From NCBI GenBank assembly GCA_963969595.1, contig OZ018408.1, positions 45,819,022-45,883,021 on the forward strand: a stretch of 64,000 bases of DNA, in the 5' to 3' direction. The notes below the pieces were generated by a model, which was not told where the DNA came from, did not search any database, and saw nothing but the letters and a program-made list of their open reading frames with translations. The position numbers and the translations under genes were made by a program. The first letter of the stretch is position 1, and every line of letters begins with the position of its first letter. Positions 11,446 to 24,204 of the stretch are shown piece by piece. This DNA is from Neckera pumila. Taxonomy: Eukaryota; Streptophyta; Bryopsida; Hypnales; Neckeraceae.

Positions 11446-12358
11446 TGTCCCCTTAGGGGACAAAATGGGTCCGGGCAGGTACCTACGGTCTCAATATGAG
11501 GTTAGATTTTTCAGGATTTTTGGAGGTCGTGTATCCTTGCGTGTGCTTCGTGGATATGTAATTTTTATTTTCATCGATGCCCGGAAGCAAAAGTTATGGC
11601 ACAATAAGCAAAAATGGAGTTTGGCGGGCAGCCTCCAAAAAATCACAGAAAGTCAAAATAATTTTTTTTCAAATTTTTTTCTCAAAGATTATATTTTTGC
11701 CTACATGTGAAGCTTTGTTTCATTAAATTTGGACTAATAATGAGAATGTTATGGACAATCTTAGTTTTTCGGGCAATCTAAGCATCTTCTTGAAAAAATA
11801 AGTTGTAGAATTCATTTTTGAATGCAATTTTTAGAATTTTTCAGATTTTTTTGTTAGACAGGGTTAGATTTTTTTGCTAGAACAATCTCACCGTTGGGAT
11901 TATTGTGATTCAATTCCATCTAATAGCTATTAACAATTTAGTTTTTTCTTCAATCTTGAACCCACTACTACTTAATAGTTTTTTAATGAGTGAAAATTAA
12001 GTTCTTTTTTTCCTAAATTTTTTTGGTAGATTTTCAACTCAACTACTAAATATAAATAAGTAGAAAATCGAAATCAGTAGTGCAAAAGATTTGAACTAAA
12101 AAGATTCAAAGCCAAAAAATCTAGTCAAGCAAGGTGGAAAAAAACTTATTTTCTTCACTTTAAATGCATATATCTTGCAATCTACAAGGTCAAAGTTTCT
12201 GAAATTTCTTCCACATATTTATATACTAGTCAAGTATAAGATCTTACGGTTGGATATGCAAAAAAAAACAATTTCTTAAACTCTTTTCTCCTTGCAATAG
12301 AGATGACAATTTTGAGTGGTTTTTGGTAGGAAAATCACCTTGGTCCTTTAGGGGTTAA
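11444..12358 (+). mobile_element. TTAA/TIR element with damaged left end
   Basis: Collinear with the intact copy at 61646-62577. Shared features are CAGGTACCTA, GGTCTCAATATGA, GCAAAAGTTATGGCACAATA, AAGATTCAAAGCCAAAAAAT and the right terminus GGTCCTTTAGGGGTTAA (TTAA at 12355-12358). The left side keeps TTAA but lacks CCCCTAAAGGACC, joining tract 2 directly. It encodes no plausible protein, as expected for a non-autonomous (MITE-like) element. Confidence 0.8.
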
Positions 12359-12929
12359 AGTTAGCCATGTCTAAAACACAATTTTGTGCGATATAATTTA
12401 GAATCGTGATGTTGGTTCTCTTGATATTTGAACCCAAAAGATCATTTGTATGTGTTGTCAAATTAGAATAATTTTAAATGTCAATTTCCCTCTATTTGTG
12501 CTTACAACAATTTTAAGTGATCTATACTAAGATGCCAAATTACAAAAACTTATCTTTAAAGTTCTGAGAAAAAATGGACAAAAATATAAAGTAATTCCAA
12601 AATTACGGCGCACAAAATCAAGTTTTTGACATGACTCACTTTCATATTAAATTTCTTTTGAATCACAACTAAGTTTATTTTATCAAACTTCCATAAATAT
12701 GCTTCATATGGTGCATACTACAACTTTTAGTATATCTACTTTTGGACTTTGCCCATTGATGCTTATGATACGGTTGTTTGAATGAAGAAGTTCCAAATCT
12801 ATACTTGTCACTGGAAATGATACGTGTATCCATCTACCAAAAACATGATGTTGGAGATTAAGTAAATTTGATGCGCAAAAGTTGAGTGTGAATAGTAAGG
12901 TAGATTCCATGGTAATAGGTCCGGCATGT
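12359..12929. other. AT-rich DNA, no feature seen
   Basis: No gene, RNA or ordered repeat recognised between the preceding element and the GC-richer segment. Confidence 0.4.
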
Positions 12930-13776
12930 TGGGAAGGGTTACCCGTCTACCGTCTGACCTAGTTTGTCTGTAATTGACCCTCCGTGCCTTGCCTTCATCT
13001 GCAACGAGGGTTTCGTTAGCGATTCTCCATTTCCGCTGGCTGGTGATGCAGAAGCGCAGTTCGTGGCTGAACCTTCGTCTTTATGACCCAGGAGCGCTGT
13101 TTCTTGTGAATCTTGAACTGGTTCTTTAGTCGAGATACCAACTCTTTATTGCCGTAGCGGAAATCTCCTTCACGACAGAGGGGGCGGGAGAAGTGGAGCA
13201 AGGCGGAGGTCAAGGTGAGGAGGAGCTGTCCTTCCTGATCAAGGGGAGTGAAAGACTCTTACACTGTAAGTAGTACAGCCTTTGCAGTTGTAGAAGTAGA
13301 CGAGGAGACTGCTGCAGACAGGTGATGGTGGAGCCGTTCTCGCCCATCGCCTCCAAACCCTCGACTGAGTCGTACCAATAATCCCAACCACGAGGGCGTC
13401 CCGACTGACGCTGACGACGCACGAGATATGGCTGCTCAGAGTTATCGCAACCGCGCGTAGGGAGTGAGTGAACTGGTGCGACGCTGTCGGTAGCGCCCAC
13501 GGAGCCGCTGCAACAGGTGGAGACTGATGTCCTTTGTGTGCGCGTTTCTTTTTGAGTCTGTTTTCAAACTTGAGAGCGTGTGCTGTGTATTGTTTGCAGA
13601 TTTACTCTTGATGATTCCATTGTGGTTCTGTTTTTGTTTGTTTCGGTGTACTTTTTGTTCTACCGACAATCACGGTGTTCAATCTGAACTGATGACCTAA
13701 TTAAGCAAAGGAAAGTGCGAGATAGTGGTGGATCAGATCAAGTCGATGAAGCCTGTCAGTCGCTTTTTTTTGGAAG
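12930..13776 (+). other. GC-richer, CpG-containing segment before ORF copy 2
   Basis: Abrupt rise in G+C and CpG. Short frames occur on both strands (for example 13016-13213 and 13210-13500, minus) without recognisable domains. By eye it is unrelated to the GC-rich segment ahead of ORF copy 1, although both end where the duplication begins. It may be a promoter or leader, or remains of another gene. Confidence 0.4.
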
Positions 13777-13886
13777 TTGACCTAGTTATTGATGTGTGTA
13801 GTTTGGATTTTGTTGCAATTCGATGGCAGTGTGATGCTATAAGCATACGGTGTGTATGAACTTCAATTCCTGACCTCTTTGATCTG

Positions 13887-13982
13887 GATTGGTGGAGTGC
13901 GCAGTTGTTGGCGAGGTAGATTGGTGCAGTGCGCAGTTGTTGGCGAGGTGGATTGGTGCAGTGCGCAGTTGTTGGCCAAGTG
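13887..13982 (+). repeat. Minisatellite, 3 x 32 bp (second copy)
   Basis: Counterpart of 7852-7947, with one substitution in the middle unit. Confidence 0.9.
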
Positions 13983-14173
13983 AGATCTGAACCAAGTAAT
14001 TATAGTTTTTGATGCAACTAAGAGGGAATTTGGGGGTGGGGGTAAATTAAAAGATTATTTGGTTTAGGGCTTCACAGTTGATTATTTATCTTTTACATTA
14101 TTTATTTGTTTGCTAAGTTTATCTCTTTTACATTTATCTTTTATTTTTTGTGTCTTCATCATGTTATAAAAGG

Positions 14174-15037
14174 ATGAAAGGGTCTGGGAAAGAAAACCAA
14201 GCTCAACAGAAACGGAAGGTGAATGGAGAAATCGATCTGAAGAACGCTCCAGCTCTGAAGAGGCAAGCTGCACCAGCTGCCAAGCATCGTATTAGCCGAT
14301 TTGCCAAAGGGGAAGGTACGATTCAAAAAGCAACAGGACTTCAAGTGAGAGAGGCTTTGCGAGAGAATACTGAATCAGTAATCATACGGTCGTTGGGATC
14401 TCACGAGACCGAATTTTCCAGCCAAACTTCTACGTTTGTAGAAATGGAAGTGGGTGGTAATCAAATCACATTGCTTAATCAGAGAGTGGAATCTCTTGAA
14501 AAGCAAGTGGTGAATTTCAGTGCTCTCTGTACCTCTCTCAACAACCGAATGGATGCTATGGATTTACGTTGGAAACGTTGGGAACCTATTTTGGAACAAA
14601 CCCTCACCATATGTGGCCGTGCCTTCTTCGACAAGTGCATCTCTACTTTTTGCGATGCAGCCCGAACTCATGGATACTTGCATGACGGTGACCATAGCTC
14701 CAAGATAGCATGGTTGGATTCGGCAGAAGCGGCCAAGTTTGTGGCTACAAGTCAGTATTCGATGGTGATCTTTGCCAAGACTATTCGTATCACTCCTCAA
14801 ATTCTAGAGAGGATGAAAAAGTTTAAACATCTCTCAAGTGCAATTTCCAAGACCTATGCCCACTCAACAACCTACTTAAACGTTGCCCTTAGTATATCAA
14901 AGAATCCAGTTTTTCAGATCCCACAGGTTTTGGATATGTTCAAAGAGTTGTTTGCTTTATCCGCAGAAGATGTTGTGGAAGCCTTTGATACCAATTCTCT
15001 CAATCCCTTTTTCCTCAACACATTCAAAGTCTATTAG
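14174..15037 (+). CDS. Unknown coiled-coil protein, copy 2 (287 aa)
   Basis: Nucleotide-identical to 8140-9003, so the protein has the same basic N-terminal region, coiled-coil-like heptads and unrecognised C-terminal half. The ATG at 14174 is chosen for the same reason: upstream the frame reaches only GTG. Identity extends to synonymous positions although the flanks of the duplication have diverged at about ten sites. No intron or stop interrupts the frame. Function is unknown. Different upstream segments mean the two copies could be expressed differently. Confidence 0.6.
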   Translation: MKGSGKENQAQQKRKVNGEIDLKNAPALKRQAAPAAKHRISRFAKGEGTIQKATGLQVREALRENTESVIIRSLGSHETEFSSQTSTFVEMEVGGNQITLLNQRVESLEKQVVNFSALCTSLNNRMDAMDLRWKRWEPILEQTLTICGRAFFDKCISTFCDAARTHGYLHDGDHSSKIAWLDSAEAAKFVATSQYSMVIFAKTIRITPQILERMKKFKHLSSAISKTYAHSTTYLNVALSISKNPVFQIPQVLDMFKELFALSAEDVVEAFDTNSLNPFFLNTFKVY

Positions 15038-15541
15038 TAGTTCTTCTATGATTAGTCAAGTAGTTACACATGTAGGAACAATGGCAAAGTGGTAGTAACT
15101 GTCCACAAGTGTTCAAAGCGACAAGTGTACAGAGCAACATTTTCTGATGACACTGTAATTCAAAATTTCTTGCCAACATTTAAATAACATATGAGGGCCA
15201 ATAAGTGCCCCCCACAAAAACTGCAAGAGCAACCTTTACCGAGGACCCAATTTTGTTCAGCATCCCAATTACAGGAGACTGGAAGAGTAACTGGGAATCA
15301 CCTATTAACTAAAGAAACACAAGCCCAAGTCAAAGGAAACAAAGACCAACAGCACCAGTTAACTTATTTCAATGGAACGTATTGGAGCCTAGCATCAAGT
15401 TGCAAAAATCTTGCTGAGATTAGGTTGAAGAAATCTCCTCCAGGCACATTCTTCAGTTTGCATTCTTCAACAAGACAGGCATATTTGGTTCCCTGATTCT
15501 TCAAGAAAAATAAGGTTCCTCCTGTTAAAGTCCTTCTTTAC

Positions 15542-15664
15542 TGTTTTTTGCAGCTCATCCTTCTCAACTGAGAAAGAAACAGCTGTGCATCCAGGTATGG
15601 AGTCAACTCGCCATTCTGAAGCTTCAGAGCTTGAGGCAGAGAAATAAAATCAACAAAAACCCTC
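15542..15664 (-). other. Candidate minus-strand exon straddling the duplication edge
   Basis: After a pyrimidine-rich acceptor-like TTTTTCTCAG the minus strand reads VDFISLPQALKLQNGEL, then TPYLDAQLFLSQLRR, before a TAA. Codon use and hydrophobic pattern look coding, but I cannot name a family. The 5' part lies outside the duplication and the 3' part inside. It may be a fragment of a gene cut by the duplication. Confidence 0.25.
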
Positions 15665-15699
15665 TGAGAAAAATTCTACTGTCAGTCAAACCTTCAACT

Positions 15700-17246
15700 G
15701 TCCTTCAAAATGATATACCATATCATGAATTCAAAACACTACACTATTAACATATGGTACCATATAACATAACTATTACGTATCAGGCTTTATGATTAAA
15801 AAATTTCTTTGATGACATAGATGAGCTTTAATCCCAAGTATCATGCAAAATCCCACGTATCATGCAAAAACAAAGCATACTAAAATTTGTCATCATTTTT
15901 ATTAGAAAGCATATTGAAAAATTTGAAATTAAAATTCAGTACTGTCCAACAAAATTAATGATGACTGATGTTTAAAAAAAGGCACTTCCCAAAACCAAAC
16001 ATGTCTGGTGTATATATGATTTCGATGTAAGGAAAGAAGGCTTCAATGGGGGCTAAGTGAAGCCTCAAGTCCAAAAGCATTAAGTCCACAAAGATCAAGC
16101 ACTAGAGTTGTCACACCCATATCAAGAAGGAAGCTAATGAAACTTGAGGAAATAGAATAAACTATTTACATTGAATTGAGTGGAAGTGTTAAAATATAGC
16201 AAATTCTAATTAAGTAGTTTACAAGCAATTAGAACAATGAGTTATAATAGAAGCTAGTCAAAATAGCTAAAAGGTGTGTAAGACAAAGAAGCGTCACTAT
16301 TCACTTTCCAGTGTCACTTCATATTCTGTATATGTAGCCTTGAGCTTGTAATAAACATACTTACTTTTATAATGTCAACAGAATGTGATATGCGTTAATC
16401 AAATTTAATAAACTCTTTCCATTTTGAGTAAATTGAAAGCCCCCATTCATTGCAATATTTGCTTTCCATTCCACTCCGTTGCATTCAAGAATCGCGTACA
16501 AATCCCACTAATTGGCATTGAAAACTAAAGCCTATGCACAACCTCTAGGCTATTAGTCCTCAACCATGAACATAATTTTGGCGATAAGGTAATACAAGTA
16601 AGATGCAAATTGGCTATAATGCAACAAAAGGACGTGTCATTTCTAGCTATGTAGCATTTAACTCATGATCAAAATGGGCGACACGGCCATAAAAGAAGTA
16701 TGCGATTTGGCAATCTTGAGACAAAGAGGGCTATAGTTTAAACTTTAAATATGTTTAGGTGATCTTGAGACAAAGAAGGCTATAGTTTAAACATGGTTAG
16801 GTGATCTCACCTTAAGCCACAGCTTCAAAGTTGAAAAAGGGTCTGGCAACACCAAGGATTACTTACCCCTCAAATGGAGTCCATTTGGCACTTTATCTCA
16901 AGACATGTTTTGCCATTTGGCTTCCAAGGCCCTTTTAATACTAAAATTGTTCAAAAGCCAATCACTAGAGGTTTTTTTTGGTAGCAATTTGGCTAATAAT
17001 AGCCAAAAAAATCCCACAAGACTAGCAATGCATTCATAGGACGTTTATACATACTCACAAGTGAGTCACATGTAAGTCAAGCCATTAACCAACACATATT
17101 TTTACAATTTTCCATTTACACATACTCATGAATCAAGCTAAGAATTTTTAATTCTGATTTGCTATATGGAATAAATTTTTCTATGCAATATAATGTTTTT
17201 TTAATAGCTACTTGGCTATATTTTTAAATGCAATTTATTGGGCTTA
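15700..17246. other. AT-rich DNA with a short local duplication
   Basis: No gene recognised. At 16713-16803 a segment beginning ATCTTGAGACAAAG is tandemly duplicated: 49 bp, then 42 bp with an internal deletion. Otherwise featureless. Confidence 0.45.
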
Positions 17247-18089
17247 TTAACAATTGAAGTTCCTAAGCCTTTTGGGGGTCAAAGATCACTCAAAATTGCC
17301 ATTTCTAGTGCAAAGAGCAAAAACTTTTGAAATGGAATTTTTTGCATATCTAACCATAGGATCTTACAACACACTATTATGTAAAGGTGTGGAAAATTTT
17401 TTAGACATTTTGAGTGCATAGACTGTAAGATAAATGCACTCAAAGTAAATAAATCATATTTTTTGGCACAATAACAAACTAGTTTATAAGACTTTGAATC
17501 TTTTTAACTTAAAAATAATGTATTATATATTTTGAATAAAAAAATTTAATCATAAAAATTGAATGAAAAACATAGGAAATAAAATTTGAAAAAATAACTT
17601 GATTTTCATTCTTTATAAACTTGTTATGTAGAAGAAGATATATATGATAGAAGGAAAATGAAATCATTAATAGTTCTAAAATGGAATTAAAACACACTAA
17701 ATCCAACAATGTATAGGATTTTTTTTGAGCTGAATAATAAATCTAAAAAAATGCTTTGATTGTTGGCAAATAAGGTGCTCTATAACTTTCACATGACAAA
17801 TCCAAATGTAATGAATACAATCTTTCTAGTGTAGACAAAAATACAAATGAAAATCATGTTTTAAAAAATTTATTTTAAATTTTTGTGGGGATTTTTTTTT
17901 GCCCACCAAATGCAATTAGACACTTATTACAGTATAATTTTTGCTCCTAAGTACTAATTGATATAAAAATTATATTCCCAAAAAGCTAATAGATTTTTCT
18001 ATTTTATTATAAAAAATTAAAAATATTAACAAAAATTAATCACACAAAAATTTGCCTAAAATCCATTTTGTCAAGTATAGGTTTGTTAA
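17247..18089 (-). mobile_element. Degenerate TTAA/TIR element, minus orientation
   Basis: Flanked by TTAA at 17247 and 18086. Read on the minus strand it contains the family's right-half landmarks: ACTAGAAATGGCAATTTTGA, the TATGGTTAGATATGC block and AAAGATTCAAAG. Both termini are eroded (left begins TTAACAATTGAAGTTCC). About 843 bp and non-coding. Confidence 0.5.
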
Positions 18090-19104
18090 AACTAGATGAT
18101 CTAAATCCTAATTCACTCAATTGTGAGTAAGTATAAAATGCCCTTTGTTGTCTATAGTAGGCATTACAATAGGACAATGACTTAGTGAATGCAAAGTCAT
18201 TGAATCCTAAAGAGGTAAAAAAAAGTGCAATAAAGAGGTAATGATGCCATATCCTCTAATTAGAAGTCATTTTCCTACTTGTTCCCTTGAATGATGGAAT
18301 CTTTTGTAGTAGTAGGTCCACAAATCATTAGGGCTTTAATTTTGTCCCTATTGAAGAAAAAATGACGTAGTTATTCCTTAAATTACCTATGATTGCCATC
18401 GATTAGATAGGTAGCTTTAAAAGGAACAAGTTTTGAACTTTTTTCTTTAGATGTCAAGGAATTCTCATAAGCCATTTATTCTTTTGTCCATTCACTAATG
18501 ATTCATTTACTCACTAGGACGTTTATTAATGATTCATTAGAAAAAAGAAGCTTCCTTACTTTTTACTACCGGATACAACATATATTGAGTACTATAGAGA
18601 ATGATGGGATAGGATTCCAACAAGCATATATCTTTTGGAAGATTTGTTGCCAAATATTGTTGTAATTTAGATGTTAGTAGTAAAAACATAAGATTTTGGA
18701 GTTCTTTTTGGGAACATTTTGCCAATTCTATTTTATCCAAATTGGAGATTTGCGAAAATTTATTAAAAATAATAAATTAAATTATCCAAATAGATAGAAT
18801 CAATAAACATTAGTTTTAAGTACCTAATAAAATTTATAAACAAGCTCCTTCATCTTGCATTTGATTGCCACATGAGCAATTTGTGAAAATCCAAGTAAAT
18901 TTTTACTAATCTAAAACTTGATTTTTTCCTACTTCATGGAAATTAGGCCTTGTAGTAACTAAGATTAGAAAAGTATGACTTGTGATAACTAAGATAAAAA
19001 CATGTCCTATTGAACGAAAAAAATAACTCCACCATTTGAAAAGTAGTCAAACTCAAGGAAAAATTTACAATTAAATAGAAAAATGATGAACAAATAATCA
19101 AATT
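18090..19104. other. AT-rich DNA, no feature seen
   Basis: No coding, RNA or repeat signal recognised. Small frames at 18537-18740 and 18943-19125 on the minus strand lack any family signature. Confidence 0.4.
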
Positions 19105-19985
19105 CAACACCGTACGTATATACACATTAACGTAATCATACGCATTAAAACGTTATATAATATCATAAGTACATACGTATCTCATACATATGTACTTATA
19201 ATAACCCGTATACTATATACAATATATGTATACGTTATTAACGTACCGTATTATCCATTATACGTATACGTACGTAACTAATATATATATATATTATAAC
19301 GTACGTGTATGTTATAATACTTATATGTTATCGTATACGTATATAATAACATATACACATAGGTATATGTATATATCGTATATACCATATACAATATATA
19401 CACGTATACGTATATATACCATATACGATATATACACATATACGTATATATACCATATATACGTGTATACATATATCGTTATATATGTACGTTATACACC
19501 GTATATATATATACGTACATATACAGTAACGTATATGTACATACGTATACGTTAACCATATATTATACGATAACCGTGTATACATACGTATAGGTATGTA
19601 TTATGTATACATACTATATATACGTATATAGTATACCTATATATGTTAACCGTATATATATTATATATTATGTATATAATAACTATATACATATACGTAT
19701 ACGTATGTGATATACGAGTTGTGAATGTATATATTATACGTGTATGTTATATATATATACGTAATAGTTATGGATATATATAACGTATTACCGTTTATAC
19801 GTATATATAAACGGTGTATGTATATGTATAACGGTATGTATTTTAGTACGTTAGTATATATATAATACATACATACATATATATCACGAATATACATACA
19901 TATTATACGGGTATGTGTACGTATGTATATACTGTATATGTACATAGAGTTTATTAAGTGTACATACGTTTAATAATAAGTACGT
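19105..19985. repeat. TACGTA-rich tract 3
   Basis: About 880 bp of alternating pyrimidine-purine DNA. Near 19371-19460 it shows local repeats around GTATATACCATATAC. Frames of up to 109 codons on both strands (Tyr/Ile/Thr) are compositional artefacts. Confidence 0.9.
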
Positions 19986-20559
19986 CAGTAAGGACTTCAT
20001 GATTTGTATTATTTGAGGTGCTAATTTCAATATTTAAATGTTTAGATACAATGTTTATAGTATCTAATTAGGATTTTGGAAATTTTACAAGAAAATATTA
20101 TTGTAAATGTGCAATTTTAATACGATGCCCAAAATTTTGACTTAAAAGTGTATTTTTTGAATTTTGAATTTGAAAATCTATAAAAAGGCCTTTTGATATA
20201 GATCGATTACTATTGCATCTTTGTATAAATGATGTTTTGGTTCCATTTAATACCAAAATGCATACATTTTATACCAATTTGTGTACTTTTTGTACCAAAA
20301 TGCATTATTTTTTTTTTGTACATTTGCCAAGGGACACAACCGTAGTGTATAATCACCCCAGATTACACCTGAATATAAGTATACAGCTGACTTCTTTGCT
20401 TGTACTAGCAAAAATAGAGCAGACTATTGGATCTAACAACAACTAAACAAAAAAGCCAAGGGCTACTATGTTCTTTTATTCAAGAGTTGTTCTATAGTAT
20501 ATATGAATGGTTTGGCAATGTTCTAAGTATGGAACCAATGCATATTCAAAATCTATTTT

Positions 20560-21189
20560 TTCATGAAGATGGCACCGCGGACCATAGAGGACAAACAAGT
20601 GAACAGTAGTGATCCTCTAACATAAGATCTTATAGACATTGCGGAGGAAATGGAAAGAACAAATGAGACCAACATTTATACATCATTAGTTTAGCGCTGA
20701 CAGAGGAGTGGCTTGGCATTAGGAATGCCAATATCTACTTGAAATGTTGCACCCACTGCAACACCACAACCTCCACTTCCAGCTAGGGTGACGCCTATGG
20801 TCATTGGTTCTAGCAAGGCGTTTGAATGCAAGGTTGGCGGCTACATTGACAACTTAGCGGTAAAAAAGAAGAGTTTATCTAGACATACCTTCATTGCTCA
20901 AACAACCCGAGCAAGAGTTGATGTCATAGTAAGGCAAATGAAGGAGATGGCCAAAACAAGTAGGAACCTCAAGTGGTCTAAATTAGAGGAACAATTAAAG
21001 TTCTTTTTGAAACAAGTGCAGTATTATGAAAATAGTTGCATTGCCAATGAGAATGCTAGGCTAGCAATTGAGAAGCAAAGAAAGGTTGTGAAGTGCTTGG
21101 TTGAGCTATCATCAATGTTAAGTAGAAGAATGCACCTTCTAAATAAAAGTGTAATAAGAATTGACCACATGCAGACCCTCCGTTTCTAA
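20560..21189 (+). pseudogene. Unrecognised coiled-coil protein, probably fragmentary
   Basis: An open stretch at 20788-21189 reads SKAFECKVGGYIDNL, then a long helical, Lys/Glu/Gln-rich region (VRQMKEMAKTSRNLKWSKLE, EQLKFFLKQVQYYENSC, LAIEKQRKVVKCLVELSSML). Upstream, codon-like pieces continue from 20569 (MAPRTIEDKQVNSSDPLT, DLIDIAEEMERTNETN) but are separated by stops. The layout resembles the coiled-coil tail of a plant regulatory or transposon-associated protein, but I recognise no family. Likely a decayed gene. Confidence 0.35.
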
Positions 21190-22126
21190 AACAATATGGT
21201 ATAGTGGCACCAGAAGGCCCCCTCCCCCATGTAGAGCTATACTAATCATTTCTATATTAAAATAAATTTATAACAAAAATCAAGTTTTTTTGTTTTTATA
21301 TTTGTTTTTGTTTTTTTCCTAACTTTTAATCCAATTTTTCAGTATAACAAAATTCAAAATTAGTATCAAATAAATTCCCAAAAAAACCCATTTAAAGTCC
21401 TAGTGCTAAATGTTATGACAATACTATTGATATTCAATATGTCAAATTTTTACTTTTTGGTATGAATGTGGTGCACAAGTAGTTTTAATAAAATAAAAAA
21501 TTAGAAATAATGGATTGCTTTGATCATATAGAATAGAATTGTTAGAATTTGACAATTTAAGCCATATCCTACTTGACATCTTTGTTTTTAAGCTTGTATC
21601 TATAAGATTGCAATTATATGAAAATAGCTAGCTTTTTGTGGTGGCCATATGTACATAATTTTAAAATAATATATTTGAACTAATCTTGCAAATTTGAAAA
21701 TAAACTACAAAAGTAATAATTATAACTTTAAACTTAGAGCTTGCATGATTAAAAAATGTTAGTATTAAAAATAGCTCTTCAATGTAGGTCTTGGAGCTAT
21801 AGGCACGTAGCAAATCTTTTGTTATCTCTTTTCATGGACAAACTCTATGGATTATTAGAGTGGGGATAATGAGAAAGTAGAACCTTATTAATTGTGTACA
21901 AAAAAAATTTAAGTCACTTTTTCATGTTCATTGTTGTTATATATGGATGAAAATAATTAAATATAAAAGCACCTCAATAAACATTGAATGTGATGTGTAT
22001 TATTAAATTATTATATGTTAAATGTTATTAGTAGTTGAAAAAAGACCTTGTATTTTGACTTTGTATTTTATGGATATTATATTGGATATATCAATGTATT
22101 TATCTACTGATAATATAGAGTGTAAC
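21190..22126. other. AT-rich DNA, no feature seen
   Basis: No gene or ordered repeat recognised. Confidence 0.4.
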
Positions 22127-23047
22127 TTAACTCCTAAATATTCTTGACTATATTTTTACAAAAAATGCTCCGAAATTGTGATTTTTACTACATTCACCAA
22201 ATCTTAGGAAAAAAATATTTTTTTGCATATATAAATGTTACACTATAATGTTTTGGGAAAATGTGGAAAAAATATCAAAAAAATCCATCATGTGGATTGA
22301 AAGATATTAGCATTTGAATTGACCAAATTGTATTTTTTAGCTCTTTCTAAATGGTTAGATTTCATCTTTCAAACTTTTTACACAAAAATATATAGATCCT
22401 ACAATTTACAACTCTTCATAATATGCTCAAAGAATAAGTTAGGAATGCATACAAAAAATTTCAAGAAAAAAATATTTCATATTCATGCTTGAAAAAAATA
22501 ATAGGTAGAAAAAAATAGAGTATGGTTTAAAACACTAAATTGTTAATTATTTAGTTATAGGATTGAAAAATTCCAATCTAGTCGGTTGCAATGTTATAAT
22601 AAATAATCTACATCCAATGCTTTTATTTATTTTTTCAAAAATACTAAAAGTTGAATAAAATAAAGGGCTTCAAAGTTTATTTTGGTTTTGAGATTCCATA
22701 ACTACCCGCAAACTAAAACTCCTCATAACTTTTATCTCACCTATCAAAATGGAATGATTCAAAAGCTTTCTTTGTATATATAAATCTAGAAAACCAATTT
22801 CAGATTTTTATTTCTTAAAGAAGTGTTTTTTTCTTAGCTACTTGGACTACCCAAAGTTCAAGCAAAACTACATACCTTACAATATCTTTTTTACTATGTG
22901 GTTAAGAATTATGAAAATTGTTGGGCCTTAAAGCTACTCCTTAGATACAAGTTGTGTGAAAATTTCAATGAAAATAAATAAAATCTTCATTTGTAGTGAA
23001 TTGCCCAAAATTGCTATGTTGCCAAAAAACAACCTTTAGGGATTACA
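22127..23047 (+). mobile_element. TTAA/TIR element, second subfamily
   Basis: Starts TTAACTCCTAAATATTC at 22127 and ends CAACCTTTAGGGATTA near 23045, an imperfect inverted pair. The interior is collinear, in inverted orientation, with 54658-55589. Shared blocks include TCTTGACTATATTTT, a TTAGATTTCATCTT block and the CTACATCCAATG region. About 920 bp, non-coding. Confidence 0.6.
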
Positions 23048-24204
23048 CATTCATTAAAACAATGTAAAACAAATAAATAAAAGATCACTTTTTCACCAAA
23101 TAAAAAAATCTTTTTCTTCATATTTCAAGTTTGATTTATGTCTTTAGTTTCAAAAACTTGGCACAACTTTGTTTGTTCTTCATACTTCGACTTTTTTCAC
23201 CCTATAATTTTTTTAAGTTCTTTTGGAGTTTTTCAAAACTTGGATAGGACATTACAAAGAAAATTTTGAAAAATATTTTTTGATTTTTAGTGGAATTGTA
23301 AGGTTGTAACAATACCTACTCAAAAAAACTTGTTTCTCTTGGATTGGTGTCCAACTACTGAAGTTATATTGCCCAAATAATAGTAAGTAGCTTGCAATAG
23401 AAATTGTCTACAAGGCAAAAACTACAGTAGGCCAAGGGAGGGCTTTGAGCAGTGCATTTGGATCAAAGCAAAGACGTATTTGCAATTATTTTGGCTAGTA
23501 GGGTTTCAAGACAATGCATCACAAGTTTTGTAGCCTCAGTCCTTACATAAGTTACAATATCTAAGGTTGCTAAACCATTAGATATAGCTGTACAACAAGA
23601 TCTAGCTGGGAGGGAAGGTGAGAACAATATTAGTTATTTCCGTAATTCCATATTAACAACCATCTTATAAATAATACATTCATAAAAATTCATAGTATGG
23701 TGAAGAATAACAAACTAAAGTGTCCTACAAATGCCAAACCAGAATCAAATGTCTTATGCTTGAATTTTTTTGGTGTTTTTGAGCCCTATTAATTAGAAAA
23801 CTATAGCAATTGCACAGATGATACAATGAGCACAATATAGTGAAACAAGAACTACTAGAAAATCTATAATCAAAAGAACAAAAATCTAACTAAGATTTAT
23901 TGTTTTTCTTACTTATTTTGAATGCGTTGTCCCAGTCAAAATCAAGCCAAAATTTGCTATTCAATTATATTGATTTGGACAACAAATTTTTTATAAAATA
24001 AAATAAAAATTGCCACATAAGCATTGTAAACACTGTCATATCATCAACATCTGTACACCATGTAGGCAAAGAAGCAATTGCTTTGCAAACAAGGCACTAT
24101 GGGGCGAAAATGCCACATGGGCAAGTGCCGCATGGACAACCCGACTACGTGGCAAAATTGCCATCCAAATAGGGCACCTAGGTGGCAACTCTACTATGTA
24201 GCGA
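23048..24204. other. AT-rich DNA, no gene seen
   Basis: Mostly AT-rich. From about 24080 the G+C rises and a GCCACATGGG/GTGGCAA-type motif repeats loosely. Short Cys-rich frames there lack any spacing I can match to a zinc finger. Confidence 0.4.

Larger units (their letters stand above)
13777..15596 (+). repeat. Direct segmental duplication, right copy
   Basis: Second copy of 7742-9561, in direct orientation and offset by about 6034 bp. Right of the last shared base this copy reads CCAG|GTATGG, while the left copy continues CCAG|GAGCCC. The copies therefore part at a sequence resembling a plus-strand splice donor. Confidence 0.95.
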
